Source of the DNA: Oscheius dolichura
Taxonomy: Eukaryota; Nematoda; Chromadorea; Rhabditida; Rhabditidae
Reading direction: 5' to 3'
Length of the DNA stretch: 64,000 bases
Assembly: GCA_932521035.1 (NCBI GenBank)
Contig: OW051493.1
Coordinates: 9,818,001 to 9,882,000, forward strand
Shown here piece after piece: positions 40,600 through 53,294 of the stretch. The notes under the pieces were generated by a model that saw only the letters and a list, made by a program, of their open reading frames with translations, was not told where the DNA came from and ran no database searches. Every line of letters begins with the position of its first letter. Position 1 is the first letter of the stretch. A program made the position numbers and the translations under genes.

Positions 40600-40765
40600 T
40601 GCGCCACCTCGCGTAAACAGCAGGCGTCCGTTGCTTGGCGCTCGTTGGACGAAAATCGCTGAACAAATTTCGCTGTTATATTCATTTTTCTTCAATTTTT
40701 TTGACATTTTTCTAATTTTTAACATAGTTATTCATAATTATAGCAGAAAATTCTGAATTTTTTGA
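40600..40765 (-). repeat. Family B dispersed repeat (reverse)
   Basis: AACAGCAGGCGTCCGTTGCT, GACGAAAATCGCTGAAC, TATAGCAGAAAATTCTGAAT in order: a reverse copy. Confidence 0.65.
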
Positions 40766-41575
40766 ACATAACCTCGTCAAGGAGGAAGTTCTTGAGAGCG
40801 AGAGAGAAATACAGGCGATTGGTGTCTCCTTGACTGCTGTTCAAATATATCCCCCCACCTCCACTTCACGGCCATTTGGTTTCTCTCTGTCCTCTCTCCC
40901 ATCGTCACTTGTCTGTTATAGTTTCAACCCCCGGCTCCGTGTTCCCTCTTTCAATATTTCGCAACACGGTACAACTCATCCTCTTATCCAGTTACCCGAG
41001 AGAAGGGAGCAGTTGATCCCACTAGACAATCTAATTTGACAGCCACAGCCGCCTTTTGAGTCATCCGGCCCATATTTTGGAAAGAAATCTTCGAAATCTT
41101 CTTGGACAAGCAGAATCGGAACCTCCACTCGCCCAGGGGTCTAATCTTCTTCCTTTTAGCGTTTCGGAAAATTTATGGGTACTGAAAGACTTCCTAGCCA
41201 ATTTTTGGAATTTTTAAAGTTTTCCGGACAATGTATTGATGGTTTTATGGATATAATGGGTCTTCCAAGCCGTATACCCCGAAAAGAACTCTTTTCAACC
41301 CAACTTTTTAGTTCCCACCACCACCAGAACGGATTTTTCCTTATCCCGAGCATTCATACAAGAGCAAAACCTCGTCTAAGGTCAGGACGACCTAAAGTTC
41401 TAGTCAGATAGGCTCCAAACTGACAAGTGGGGCCCTAAACCCGATAAGAGTAACGCTTGAAACGGACTACAGTACTACTTTATTCGAAAAACACGATCCT
41501 ATAGCGAATAATCCAGAACTGGAACCTAAAATTGAAGGGGTCAAGTCCGAGACTCGTTGGTTGCTCTGTCTGCTC

Positions 41576-41690
41576 CCCTGCACCCGTAAAGTCTCGGCCA
41601 GACAAAGGTAAAAAAGGCGTCACTGTTTTGTAGCTGTTTTGAATAAAGACGATCACGCTGCCGAGACTCTACGGTGCAGGGGATCGGACT
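41576..41690. repeat. Family C hairpin
   Basis: Close relative of the MMP intron copy (same loop elements TTTTGTAGCTGTTTTGAATA). Arms CCCTGCACCCGTAAAGTCTC and GAGACTCTACGGTGCAGGGG, with the outer GATCGGACTACCGAG present on one side only. Confidence 0.75.
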
Positions 41691-42626
41691 ACCGAGCCGT
41701 TGGGGTTCCCTCCTCCCAAGGGCAGTGGAGGCTAAACAACTGATTTTTTCGGGGTATATATTTCTATAAAAAGCTGTTATTTTCCCTATTCTCTCCCTAC
41801 TTTCCCTCCTCCTGAAATAATAGTCATTAGGGGGTCGGGGGCAGAACAACAAGAAGCTGTGCAAACAGTAAAAAGACTGGGGGACTGGGAGGGAGAGGAC
41901 TACTGACTAACCAAGGGGAAAATAAGAAGAAGAAGAAGGGAGGAAGAGAAGGGGGAAATAATCCAGTAGCAGGTGTTGTGTTTATGTATATGCCTCCCAG
42001 TCTCAGTCTCTCAGTGTGTGGCTCGCCTCTTTTGCGGTCCCCCTGCTTGTCAAATGTTTCCTCTCCAATGTCAATCATCCCCTTTGCATTACACTCCAAT
42101 TCCTGACAAGGAGAGTCTACTATTCCCTCGGCCATGACCCTGACGCCACTGACTTTTCCCGCCTATTTAAACCGACTTTTCTACCTTCTTTTTACCTTAT
42201 TTAAACCATTTTTTTACCCGGGAAACCCCTAAAATCCCAGGCACCCCGCCTTTTTTCCTTTCAATGGCTTTTAGAGGTTGTTTCAGCAATCTCGCTCTAG
42301 GTGACGTGGTGAATAACTAATAAATGAAGGCTTTCCCCATAAAAATCAGGAATTTTTGACTTTTAAATAGTGAAAAAGAGGCTCTCCAGGCCGGGAACCG
42401 TTCTTGAAGCTGGGAAAAAACGATTTTTCCAATTTCAACGGGTTATTGATGTAAAAAAGGGCTAATTAATAGAATTAAGAGTTTACTGTCATTTCCGACC
42501 TTTAAATTCGAAAAAATATGAAAAAAATGGCTGAAAATTGAGAATAATGACCCAATCCAGTGGAAATGGCCCGTTCCCGCCTCTTCCCCGGGATTTCCTC
42601 ATTGCGACGCGTTTTTCTTGATTTTT

Positions 42627-42716
42627 TGCACCCGTAGCATCTCGGCAGTAAACATTCTAGACTCTTTATACTATAAAGTTTATTTTTGTATGCTGCAGAG
42701 ATTTTATGGGTGCAGA
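42627..42716. repeat. Family C hairpin
   Basis: TGCACCCGTAGCATCTCGG and CAGAGATTTTATGGGTGCA around a short AT-rich loop. Outer TTTCTTGATTTTTT and AAATCGAAAAAAATC extend the stem. Confidence 0.7.
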
Positions 42717-42752
42717 AATCGAAAAAAATCGACCTTTTCCAGGTTCCGAGCG

Positions 42753-42845
42753 CCCGCACCCGTAAAATCTCGGCAGGATTGCCATCTTTATCCCTAGGAG
42801 CCTTTTTTTCTGTTCTCCATCTGGCCGAGATTTTACGGGTGCAGG
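42753..42845. repeat. Family C hairpin
   Basis: Second hairpin only 36 bases from the previous one: GCACCCGTAAAATCTCGGC and its exact complement at 42823-42843. Confidence 0.75.
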
Positions 42846-44399
42846 AGCAGTGCCCAGAAAGGCTCTGGGCTCCTTTCTCTTCAAAATTTCCCCCCTTCTT
42901 CTCGCTCAAAGTTCTCCACTTCCAGACACACTGGCGCGATGGGGGCTATCCCTTTCCGTCTGCCATCAAACACAGTTTAGGGGAATCTTCCCGTCGTCCT
43001 TCCCGTGTTGCCGGTCTCAGGTTTCACCTCAGAGGAGGAAATTCGAGATAAGCGCACCGGACAGCCGAGTTTAAGACGCCTCAAGGCGGCGCCGGCCCTC
43101 GGGGCTAACCACTTCTCTCCCTGTCCCCCCTACCCTCTAGATTTCTCCTTCTTTTGTATACCTACCCCCTCTGCCCCCAGCCCCCCGGGTGGAGTTCATT
43201 CACGCGCGTCACCCTTGATCCGTCCTGACAACCCCCAGCAACGCGCCTCCAATTATGTCCTCTTCAAAGTTGGCGCCAACCTGGCTGTAGCTTTTTTCAA
43301 AAAATATTAAAGTTCCTTCCTTCATTTCCTACATTTTAGATTAATAACATATTAGATTTATATGGTGAAAGGAGCGGGAAAGGGAGCAGAGTTTGAAGTT
43401 TATTCAGGAGACTAATTCGTGTTACGCGGGCCTCCCGCTAAAAAAGGAACACAGGGGGGAGGAGACCCATCTTTAATTTGAAAAGCATCCACCCTGACCG
43501 TGTGTCTCCGCATTCCTTTTAATATATATCAACACATCAGCTGACGATGATCTGGATCTTTTCTCGTTTAACTGGGAAAAGGGATGGAATGCCCCCGGGG
43601 GCGACTGTAGCTCGCCTTCCTTTCTTGAATTTTGAAGTCCCCGGACCTCTTCCCCTCTTTCTATAAACTGTCAAGGGCGCCACGCACCTTATCTAACTGT
43701 TAAAATTGGGGAACAATGGGTGGAAACCCTTCCAGAGGCAACTGGAGGCCGAGCTCTCCCGCCTCCCCCCTTGCTTCCTGTACTTGGCCCCTAAAAGGGT
43801 CCTTCCCTCTGTTTTTTTAATAAAAATTATCAGAGGTCCCTAGGACCTTGCCTGATTGTAAAAAGCCAAGGAAATGGGGTGAAATGCCCCCAGGTGCCGC
43901 TAGAGCGAGCCTGCCACCCTAGTGACTCATGCTACTGGGTGCCTAGCTATTGGAACTGTTTTAACTTAATTTTTTATGTTGGGTAAATTGTGGGAAACTT
44001 GAAAAATGTCAGAATGGGTTCTAAAGCAACTCTATGGCCGGTAAATTTCATTTTTAACCACGACCACTGGTTTTGAAACCATTTCAACGCGCCCATTCCA
44101 TTAGAGAGACTAATTTACCGACCTCTGATCTTTATTTTAACAGTATTCCTCATGTTTAGTCGCTTCGGAACCTACTCTACTTCCTCAGGGGTCTAGCAGA
44201 TCCATAACTTTCTCTTAATTCAGTTTTCAGAGGGCTGAATTATCTTTTGGGAGTACTTGAACCGCTTGATCATAGTATACAGTAGTCAGCCTCTAATTCA
44301 GGTCCCACCACGGACCAAATTTCCGGTTAAAAATATCGCAGTCTAGTCGTTTTCAATGTCTAGACTTTCTGTAGCCGAAAATACAAAAACTGTGTCCAC

Positions 44400-44421
44400 T
44401 GCCGAGATTTTACGGGTGCGG
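44400..44421 (-). repeat. Family C arm, solitary
   Basis: TGCCGAGATTTTACGGGTGC without a partner nearby. Confidence 0.55.
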
Positions 44422-46353
44422 CGCCAAAACGGTCTGCCCTGTTCCGCTACAGTATCCTCAGCTGCTCTTTGGCGCTTGTTGACATCTGTTTTTTTCCATG
44501 TCGTCAGTCCGTTCACTCGATATTCGGTGAACTAAAGCACTTGTCGCCGTTTTTCCCATATTGTTCATCGATCCTCCTCCCTTTCAAGTTTTGTATATTT
44601 GGAGAGCTCTTTCCCCACTATTTCGTGTCCAATCTTCTAATTCTAGGGGTGCATCTTTGTCCCCTTCTAGTATCCTCCCTCTCAGGTCCTTGAACATCAC
44701 TGCTCGTTAGGCTCCCGGCCGTGAACAAGGAATTTACACGCCATCCTGGCTTCCTCGCCCTATGGCTCCCTTTGGAGGGGCTCCTGCCGCCGGCGGAAGT
44801 CCGCCTCACCGAGGAGGACCCTCCCCGGGGGCTGTTGTTGCCCCCTAGGTTCCTCTCTCGAGTAAAATTGTCCCCCCTCTTCTTTGTCCCCCGCGAGAGG
44901 TCACACAATGCAACCGGAGCAACAATTATCGGCTTGCTCTGCCCAGTAGTAGTTCTATTGTGAGGAGACACGCATTATGTCCTACCCTCCCGGGTTGGTT
45001 GAGCTCAGAGGGCCGGCTACTTGTTGTCTGCCCATCCAGCTCGTCAGGATTAGCGGTATCCTCCTCCTGTTGACGGCGGGCAGAGAGAGGGGGCCACTTT
45101 AGAGATTTCGATAATCGAGCCCCAGTAATTATCCCCCTCTACTGGTGGTCTAGGGTGGTCCACTTCCTTAACTTTCTCCTCCGTATTGAGGGATATGGGA
45201 GTTCTCAACCTTTGGACCTCGTCATTGCGTGCTAGACGACGCGAATTCCAATTCTCATATTCATCCCGTCATAATCTGCTGATGATGAGTTCAAGCAGCC
45301 CGAATTTATGAGCTTCCTTTTAATTTCAGACCAAATTTGAGACCTTCAGAACATTTTCTAGGGTCTTACCGGGTACTGGGGCCAGTTGGCCTGGGAACTG
45401 GACGGTTTGGGGCCAAATTTTGGTACGCGGCCTTTTTCCCACGTCTCCCCCTCTCCATCTTTAGAATGAGGCCATTTAAATTCCTCCCAATAGCCCTGTG
45501 AAGCCCCAGGAGCCTTTTTGGGTTCTGAGGATAGTCAACCCAAAAAAATAAAAACGTTTTAGGGACCAAATTTTGGTACCCGGCCTCTTGACACCGTCTT
45601 TTGTGGTCCCTGGCCTGTCCAGAAGAGCATATACCGTAGAGCTGAAGATTCTGCGGGGCTCTGGGGTTTAATCATTCTCTCCTCCTTGTTATTTCCTTCT
45701 GCAGACTCGTTCAGGTCAGCTCTGTTCAAGTTTTGCGGTTGAAATCCCCTCAATTCCAGGAAAACCCCCCTTTCGTCGGCTTGACCCCGGTTATAATTGG
45801 CTGTCTCCTCTCTTCCTCGTTCCTAATACGTGTGACTTTGAATATCCGCCTTTTTCTCAATAATCCCCCCAAGATTTTCTGAAAAAAAAAAACTCTCCTC
45901 TCCCCAAGAAAATATAGCCTAATCCCGAACGCCGGATGAAAGGCCCCTTTCCCAGGCTCGTCTTTCTCATCCGGTTCCAGAAAAAGGCGAAAGCCGTCCC
46001 CTCCTGAAGGGTAATGACCCTCTCTCATTGCAGCCACACAAACTTATAGAAGGGGGCCCCAGGATCGATAGAATTAATTTTCACACTCCGAGAGGGGCGA
46101 GAAAAAAAACACAACAAACTCTATTTGGGGCCGGGTCGAGGCAGTTTTACGGATTGGCGGGCTCTGCTCCATTTTAACTGTTTTAAATCCATAACTTTGG
46201 ATTCCTTTGGGTATATAGGTTACTGTAGACATTCCTTGTTCTATTCCTGGTCATTTTGCTCTTTCACCTGTGCTCATTTTTTATGAAAATTAACTTTTCC
46301 TCGAGGGAGGTGCCGGCGGGCAGTCTCGCCCACATTCTTTATTTTTGCGCCTC

Positions 46354-46446
46354 CTGCACCCGTAAAAGCTCGGCAGCTCGAAGTTCTTGTATTTTAGGGA
46401 TTGTAAATTACCGTTCTCCCAGCTTCCGAGATTTAACGGGTGCAGA
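46354..46446. repeat. Family C hairpin
   Basis: Arms TGCACCCGTAAAAGCTCGG and CCGAGATTTAACGGGTGCA, immediately before a family A copy. Confidence 0.7.
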
Positions 46447-46485
46447 CGAGCAGCATCAAGTAGGGTTGAAGTAGGGTTGCGCACC

Positions 46486-46665
46486 GACTCCGGGCCAGTA
46501 AGGCCTATTTTTGTGGTGACCAGCTAATTTTGCGCTTTTCCGGTGCTTTTCCACATTATAATTCTACAGTAGTCGGGATACTATAATTAGTTAAACCGGT
46601 TGCACCGAAAAAGCGCCAGGCTGGCGCGATTCCCTCCAAAAATGCGCCTTCCTGGCCCAGATCTA
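46486..46665. repeat. Family A inverted repeat
   Basis: GGGCCAGTAAGGCCTATTTT to AAATGCGCCTTCCTGGCCC, inner arms TTTTGCGCTTTTCCGGTGC and TTGCACCGAAAAAGCGCC. Confidence 0.75.
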
Positions 46666-47124
46666 AGGGCCATAAAGTACACTTTCCATTTTTCGAGCCA
46701 TCTCTCCACACCATGATGTCAAATATGTGCCACACACATATAAGCAGATAACGAGATTTGGCTGGCCCCGAGGGCTTTTTACTCTCTACTCCCTATACTC
46801 CCCCGACCTTCTTGATACTGCCCCTCACCATCACCCCGTCACCACACAAACCCCCACCTTAATTAAACATTTATTGCCCTAAACTGCCCCCCTCCCCCCT
46901 CCCTCTTGAAGGGGGGATACGCCTGATTTGTTTATATCAAAAGGGAGCATAAGGCGAAAATTATTACGACCGAGTTATTTCAGGGGGGACTCGGGAGAAG
47001 GGCAGAATAGTCGAGTAGCTTTACGTTATTGCCTCCTGGAGTTGAAAAACCGCCTTCTTCCTTTAACTTTAAAAGCTCGTCTTCTTTGCTTTTAATAGCT
47101 ACAGTAATCCAGAGCAATTTCCAG

Positions 47125-47219
47125 AATGCGGCGGTGGTAATGGCCCCAAAGCCCGACGACGATCTCTTCATAGAACCGGCAGATGACGAGGATGTCGTCT
47201 ATGGCGACTATAATAACAC
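47125..47219 (+). CDS. cam-1: Candidate upstream exon of the ROR gene
   Basis: An acceptor ATTTCCAG, an open exon rich in acidic residues (MAPKPDDDLFIEPADDED, VVYGDYNN) and a good donor (AC then GTGAGG). It ends in phase 2, which is what the first certain ROR exon at 53295 needs (AC plus G gives Thr). An acidic linker before the Ig domain is plausible. The signal-peptide exon still has to lie further upstream. The link rests on phase and proximity (6.1-kb intron), so it is tentative. Confidence 0.45.
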
Positions 47220-50200
47220 GTGAGGCTTTATTTCTTATTTTTTTTCTTTTTTTAACAGGTCATAAAATACCCGAGAGCAGGATTCAGAACCCTTTCCTGG
47301 TCCATTTAGGATCAGGAACGATTTGGTCCCCGATTTTCCATTCCACTGGTCCGGCGGCCCAGATACCGTAGCCCAAAACCGATTGAATACCATTTTTTGG
47401 CCCTGAAGCGATTTCCCTCATTGTTTCCCTTTCCGGTGCCTTCCTACTGTATGAAACTAGAATCAAAATATCCTTTGAAGTTCCTAGAGAGCGCAGAAAG
47501 ACCTTCTCCGTAGCTAAGGGTCTTCCACTGTGGACAACGAATCTTTTCTCCCTTTGCCACTGTGGGGTCGGGCTCTTTTCTCCTTCTGGGATCATGGGAT
47601 CATTTTCAGCCTATTTTTCTCTAGGAGGATGGTGAAATTCTGACCTAGAAAGTCATTTTGGCCTTGGAAGTTGAGACTGTCCCCCACCAAAAGCGGGAGG
47701 ACGCCTCTCTGGATTCCCCGGACAGTCCGTGGACATTTCTGAAGGGTCTCCGCAGCTTTGTTCTATAGTAAATATGCCGTTGACAAGGTTTCCAACAAAA
47801 AAAATCACTTGGAAATAGGGGTATAGGTCTCATGCAGAAGATTTTGGGCTCTTTTTGGGAATTGAGACTGTCTAAAGCCTTTCCCGCCTTTTTGCCTATT
47901 CTATCACCTCCCGCTCCGGTGCCAATCACTTTCCTATCCCTCCAAATAGCCCAGTGACTTATCCCTGCCCACATGTGTCGATGAGGAGATGCCATGTCCT
48001 GGGGTTACCTTCCCTCCGGTAATTGTCAACCACTACCTCTCACCGTTCTGTCTGTTCTCCTGTCTTGATTCCCGGATATCCGCTGCTTTCTTATCTTCTC
48101 TCCTCCTGTCCAAGTCCATCTCCTCTTCTCTATTCTCTTTTGAGTGGAGAGGGGCTGATACGATCTGAGGGGTCATTATATACGGAACGGCCGGGGGAGA
48201 ACACGGCAGGCCGGGAGGAGACCGGGAGGATGGAGGAGAGGAGGGAGGAGGTTGCCAATTGTCATCACCGGGGGCCAGTCTCATTCATCATTTCTTCAGC
48301 ATTATTACGGCAAAAAGAAGGGGCCACCACCCTCTGCCCCTGCCCCCTAGAGGTAGGGGAGGATACAGTAATCCCCCTGCTTCAAGGAGAGGAGGAAGAC
48401 CCCGGCCATTTTGAAGCCGCCCTAGTTGGGGATATCCTCGAGTGCCTCCTCCTCATTAGGGTGGCCGGCAGTCCATTAATCCATCGGCCGCCCGCTATGG
48501 TCCGCGAAATCTGCGTTCCCCATCCTGACCCCCGAGATCTGTCTGCCCTGCGCTCTCTGACCATTCCACAGTCCATCGGCCGCCTGCCGTCGTCCTCCAC
48601 CGCCGCGGCGACCTCATCCAGCGGGCCACCCAGAACGGACCACCACCACGCCCGTCCGACCGCCCGCCCCCCGCTCACAAATGACTTTACGAGCTGATTT
48701 ATGGCCTGTCTAACGCTTCCGGGCGGTACTGTTCTTTTATCTTGTTGCATTTTTAGGGCTTTTTGAGAGGATTGTTCCACAAGAGTCGTCTAGTCATCCG
48801 GATATAGCCTCAGAGCCATTTTCCCTCACTTTCCTCCTCTTAATTGCCTCTTGTGGACCACCTGGTGATATACCCTGGTTGACAGTGACCTATGACTCCT
48901 TCTTATTAGCTACACGAGACTCGTCTCGTCCTCTCCAGTCATCTTCCTCGTCCTTCCTGCCTAGGATATACTGTTAGTTCCCTATTTATCTTTCTCCTTG
49001 GTAAACGACCTCCTCCTCCCTTTTTTCGGTAGTTGGCCTCCCAATAAGTTTCATAGGAACTCCTTTTCTTCGGGAAAAACTGTGGAGAGGGCTCTGAACA
49101 AAAAACTGAACAAAAGTCCCTATGGACCCTGGAAGGCCCCTCTCGGCGTTTTGAAGACATTGCCGCCTTCCTTATTGTTGTATTTCAAACCTCAGGAAAA
49201 GTCTCCCTCCTCCTTCTTTTTCCAGTTGGGTACTTCCAAGAACCACTTTTCCTAATAGAAAAGACGCAGAAGAGGATCTCTAGGAACTTTAAGTTCCATA
49301 GGTGGTTTTGTAGGCTTCCTAGGGGGATAGGCAGGGTTTAGAAGACGAGCCAAGCCTGTGGCACAGTATTTTTACTCCCTAGTGAGTTAATTTTGTCCTG
49401 GGACCCTTCCACGGATCAAAAATACCTTCGGAAAGATCCTGAGAACCCCAGGGAAGCTTTTCCAACCTCTCTTGAAATACGGTTCCCCACTCCAGGACGC
49501 CATTCCCCCCGCTTCTCCCTCCAAAAATCCAGCATCACTCCATTTTTCGCAATTCTCACTTCCCCCCTCCGAAATGTCAGGAGATTAGAATCTTTCTGGC
49601 CGGCCACCACCCCCCAACACCCAAACCAACATTGATTTATGGGCCCCTCTCGGTGTAGCGAAAAAGAAGAAGAAGAAGTGAGAAGAGCAGCTTTTTCATC
49701 TTCCGTCCGGGCCGAGCTACTCGATCTTCCTCTCCTCTCCTCCGTTCTCCGGGGGTCCATGCCCCCTATCCCCCTCCCTCTTCTTTAATCCAACAGGGTC
49801 CTTTTTCCCATTAAACCAGGTGTCCTGCCTCTTATGCAAATGAGTCCTCACCAGCCCCTGGTCTCATCACGGGACGGCCATCTGTTGCCTTTTTTCAGGG
49901 GGACCCGTCTTCATTTAAATATTATAGAAATGCCTCCCTCTTATTATCTGAAATTTGACACCCCTCGGGGTCTCCAATTATGCCTCTGACTTCTGGAAGG
50001 GTGGCCCTCCCCTGCGCGTTGTCGAACAGAGACGGCAGGTTGTCCTCCTATTTGTTCGGGGGGCTATTGTTAGCCACCGGAGGAGCCCCTCTCCGCCCTC
50101 TCGTCCTAGCAGAGATCGAACAGATTTTTTCATTTCTGATCAGATGATCAAACCCCGAGAGAAGAAGGGGCAGAAAAAATCAATTGTTAACCTGGTGGGG

Positions 50201-53200
50201 GCGCGGGTTTAATTAGCGAAACTGTGACAATTGGGTCAAAAGCGATCCAGGGACCCTAATTTGATCCGGCTTCTTCTCCCTGTCTTCTCTCCCATTTTTC
50301 TAGCTTATTCAGAATGTATTTTCACTGTTTTTGAGTCTTGGTTCAAAATTTGGGATATCCCCCTCCTCTCGTCCCTTCCAGTAGCCTTGGAATAGCTCAA
50401 ATACAATTAATTTCTTCCTTTACCACATAATTTTGTCCCTAGATCGATTATCGAGGAGGCTAAATCCGTTCAGGACTTTTCCTGAGAAGGTCTCTGGTTT
50501 AAAAATGTCCCAGAACCCAGATTCATGCTTCCTCCGGGTAGGCACTTAAAAACTTGGTGTCCTGTCCCATTTTGGTGCTACTTTCATCTTCCCTTTCCTG
50601 GTCCAGGGCAGGAAGATGGATCCTTTCCTACCAGAATTCTTGAAATTCCCGGCACTTTGTTGAAGAAATCATGGAGCAGAGTACCGTAATCCGGGTGGGA
50701 ACCATTCCATCTTTCAAAAGCACCAATTCCCACTTTCTGGGTGGCCGAGGATCGTATCCTCCACCTGGCATCTCCAAGGGAGACCTTCCAGTGCCCAGAG
50801 GAGCTGGCCGATGGCAGATTCCAGGCCTAGAAAGCCTCTGCAGGCCTGGTACTCTTCCTTTTTACCAGGGAGGATGGCTCCCAGTAATTTCTTCTCCCTG
50901 AAAAGTTCTGTCTCTCGTCTGCCTCATTTCTAGAGCCTCTGGTTGGGTAAAGACGGTATCCTCCCCTATTGTAGCCCTCTTTCTGCCCATATAGAATTCC
51001 TGGCCCCTTCTCCCTTTTACCAGGTACTTTCCTGTCCTCTATATTTTGGGGGACCCTGTTTCCCTCCTGTCTCTCTCCTGTCCTCTCCTATCCATCCTAT
51101 CCGTGTGTTTATGTTACTGGCTCCTGACTCTGCTCCCGACCGACCGCGCAGTTGTCCTATCAATCGCGACAGCCGGCTCTCGCAGATTTATTGACCCATT
51201 AGCTCGGGGGTTCGTTAATCATATCTCTACTGTTACCAGTGTTTTTTGACTTATTTATGACCCTGTCCGTTTTTTTTCTCTCTGGGTGGTCTCCTCTCCG
51301 GTAGCAGCTGGTAGGGGGAAGCCCTCCTAATCCCCCACCCTGAGCTCTCTGTCTTTATTTGAGGGGATTCATAATCCTCCCCTCCGGTTTCTAAACCACC
51401 CTCTCCTAGAATTGAACATCTGTATAGGAACAGCGGGTAATCCCAACCAAATAGTCACAGAAGGGGGCAGGGGGTCAAGAGTGTCCCTCTCGGGTCACTC
51501 TAGCCCGTAATTCTGCCCAGATGGTCAGGTTCCTCGCCCTGGACAGGACTGACGAGAGGGTGTTATGGATTATTGAATAATTTGGCACATTTAAACGGAC
51601 AGTACAACGATTTCCTAGCTTGTGATAAGCGCGCGCCAACGCGCGTAAACAGCAGGCGTCCGTAGCTTGACGTGCGTTGGATGAAATTCGCTGAACACAT
51701 TTTCAACTGTAACATGCATTTTTCTCCCATTTTTTGATATTTTCAAATTTTGTAAATTAGTTATTCCGAATCAGCAGAAAATTCTAAATATTGTGAAGTC
51801 AAGTCAAAAAATAATTGTTTATTTTTTCGGCCAGACGGCGGCCAGATCGCTTCTCCCTTACCATAAATCCCTCCCGGCTCGGATTTCTCCACATTTTCTC
51901 AGATTAGGGGTCAATATTCTGTAAAGAAGAAGTATCAGACGTTATTTTTGTTCATTTTCGTGCAAAATTAGCCGAAAAAATTCCATAAAACTGGTTTTTG
52001 TTCCGCCGTTTCCGGAAAGACGCGGAACATCAGCCAGCAGCCATCAATGTCGTCAACTTTATTGACTCACTGATTTCGACGAAAAAAAAACGAATGACAA
52101 GGGAGCAGAGGGGGCTTTTATCTTTAGTTTAGAGCAGAAAACAGGGTGACTTTTTATGAGGAAGAGCTAGAATTAGAACCGAGACAAGGGGACCGCTGGG
52201 TGGATAGGCCGCTCCCTTCTATTCATCTTTAAATTAAAATTTTAAAAAAAAACTGGGTCCCGCGCCTGAATTCCTGGAAAGAATGGCCACCACGCTTGTT
52301 CTTCCAGTCTTTATCCCCAATTTTTAGTCATTCCCAGTAAAGTTGACTTCCTTTTTTACCTATATCCTCCTTTGGCACTCTTTATACAGTAATCCACGGT
52401 TAGAACCGGACTAAACTCCGAGGAGGACGAGGAGGGGGAGGAGAAGGGAAGGAGACGGACCAGGCAACCTGAAGGCTGTCCTTCCAGTCTTTCCCTCATC
52501 TCCTTCTCCTTTCCTATTGTTCTGTCCCCCATTTTGGAGCATTTTATAGAGTTTAGAGGGTCCTGCACCGGATTGAAGTAAAACATTCGGGGGCCCAGTC
52601 CGAAAACCTCATCTGGGGGACCTTTAGCCTCTTTCTGTCAAAATCTGGCTTTCAAACTTGAGTTTAGACTCTCCATTTTTGAGTAGTTCCAAAGTTTTTG
52701 AGCCCCTGAGGGTTGAGGTCCAAAATCCGGGATCCGAGCCATGGAATCGGGACTGAAGGGTCTTCCTCTCCCATATTCTTCTGCTGGTGGTCTTCTCTGC
52801 CAGTCCATTGTGTGTGTCATATCCTTGACTCTTCCACAGTGCTCCATCTTCGTCTTCCCCCTTGAAATTCTCTCTCTCTGCCCCTCCAGCCATCTCGGGG
52901 GCCCTCTCGCCCGTCTCCACTGTCTCTCCAGTCCCCTCCCCCCTCCCTCCCAGCCTCCCATCACACGTCTCGGACATATTCACAATTGATAGGGGGGCTG
53001 TCACACATTTCGGCCATCCCCACCAAATTGCCAGTGAATTATGGAGCCGGCCGCCAATGGGGACGTTAAATGTTCGCTAAATTTATGTCTGACACTGCCC
53101 GAGAAATTTGAAATACCGCCTTGGGAAGAGTTTAAAGAGGAAATTTAAAGAGAGAAAGAGAGAAACAGAGGAGAGAGGCCAATTGAGTTCGTTAAGTCCT

Positions 53201-53294
53201 CTCACTAATAGAGTTGTGCGTGTGTGAGGGCGCTTCCCCTCTTCCCCTCTCTTTCCCCAATTAGACCTTTATAAAGTACAAAAGAGTCTTTCAG
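47220..53294. other. Presumed long ROR intron
   Basis: No supported exon. One family B copy in reverse (51610-51795). The rest is C/T-rich, with overlapping chance open frames around 48-49 kb that carry no recognised motif. If 47125-47219 is not a ROR exon, this is intergenic sequence and promoter. Confidence 0.4.
51610..51795 (-). repeat. Family B dispersed repeat (reverse)
   Basis: GCGCGCCAACGCGCGTAAAC, GATGAAATTCGCTGAAC and AATCAGCAGAAAATTCTAAA in order. Confidence 0.7.

Larger units (their letters stand above)
39088..47124. other. Long stretch without a supported gene
   Basis: Holds family B copies (39942-40125, inverted 40130-40205, 40600-40765), family C hairpins (41576-41690, 42627-42716, 42753-42845, 46354-46446; single arm 44400-44421) and a family A copy (46486-46665). 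The rest is T- and C-rich with no matched exons. It may contain the promoter and first exons of the ROR gene downstream. Confidence 0.4.

Noticed and set aside
48023..48780. Long open frames on both strands (224 and 132 codons)
   Set aside because: They are Ser/Pro/Arg-rich products of GC-skewed sequence, have no family motif or matched splice context, and overlap each other.
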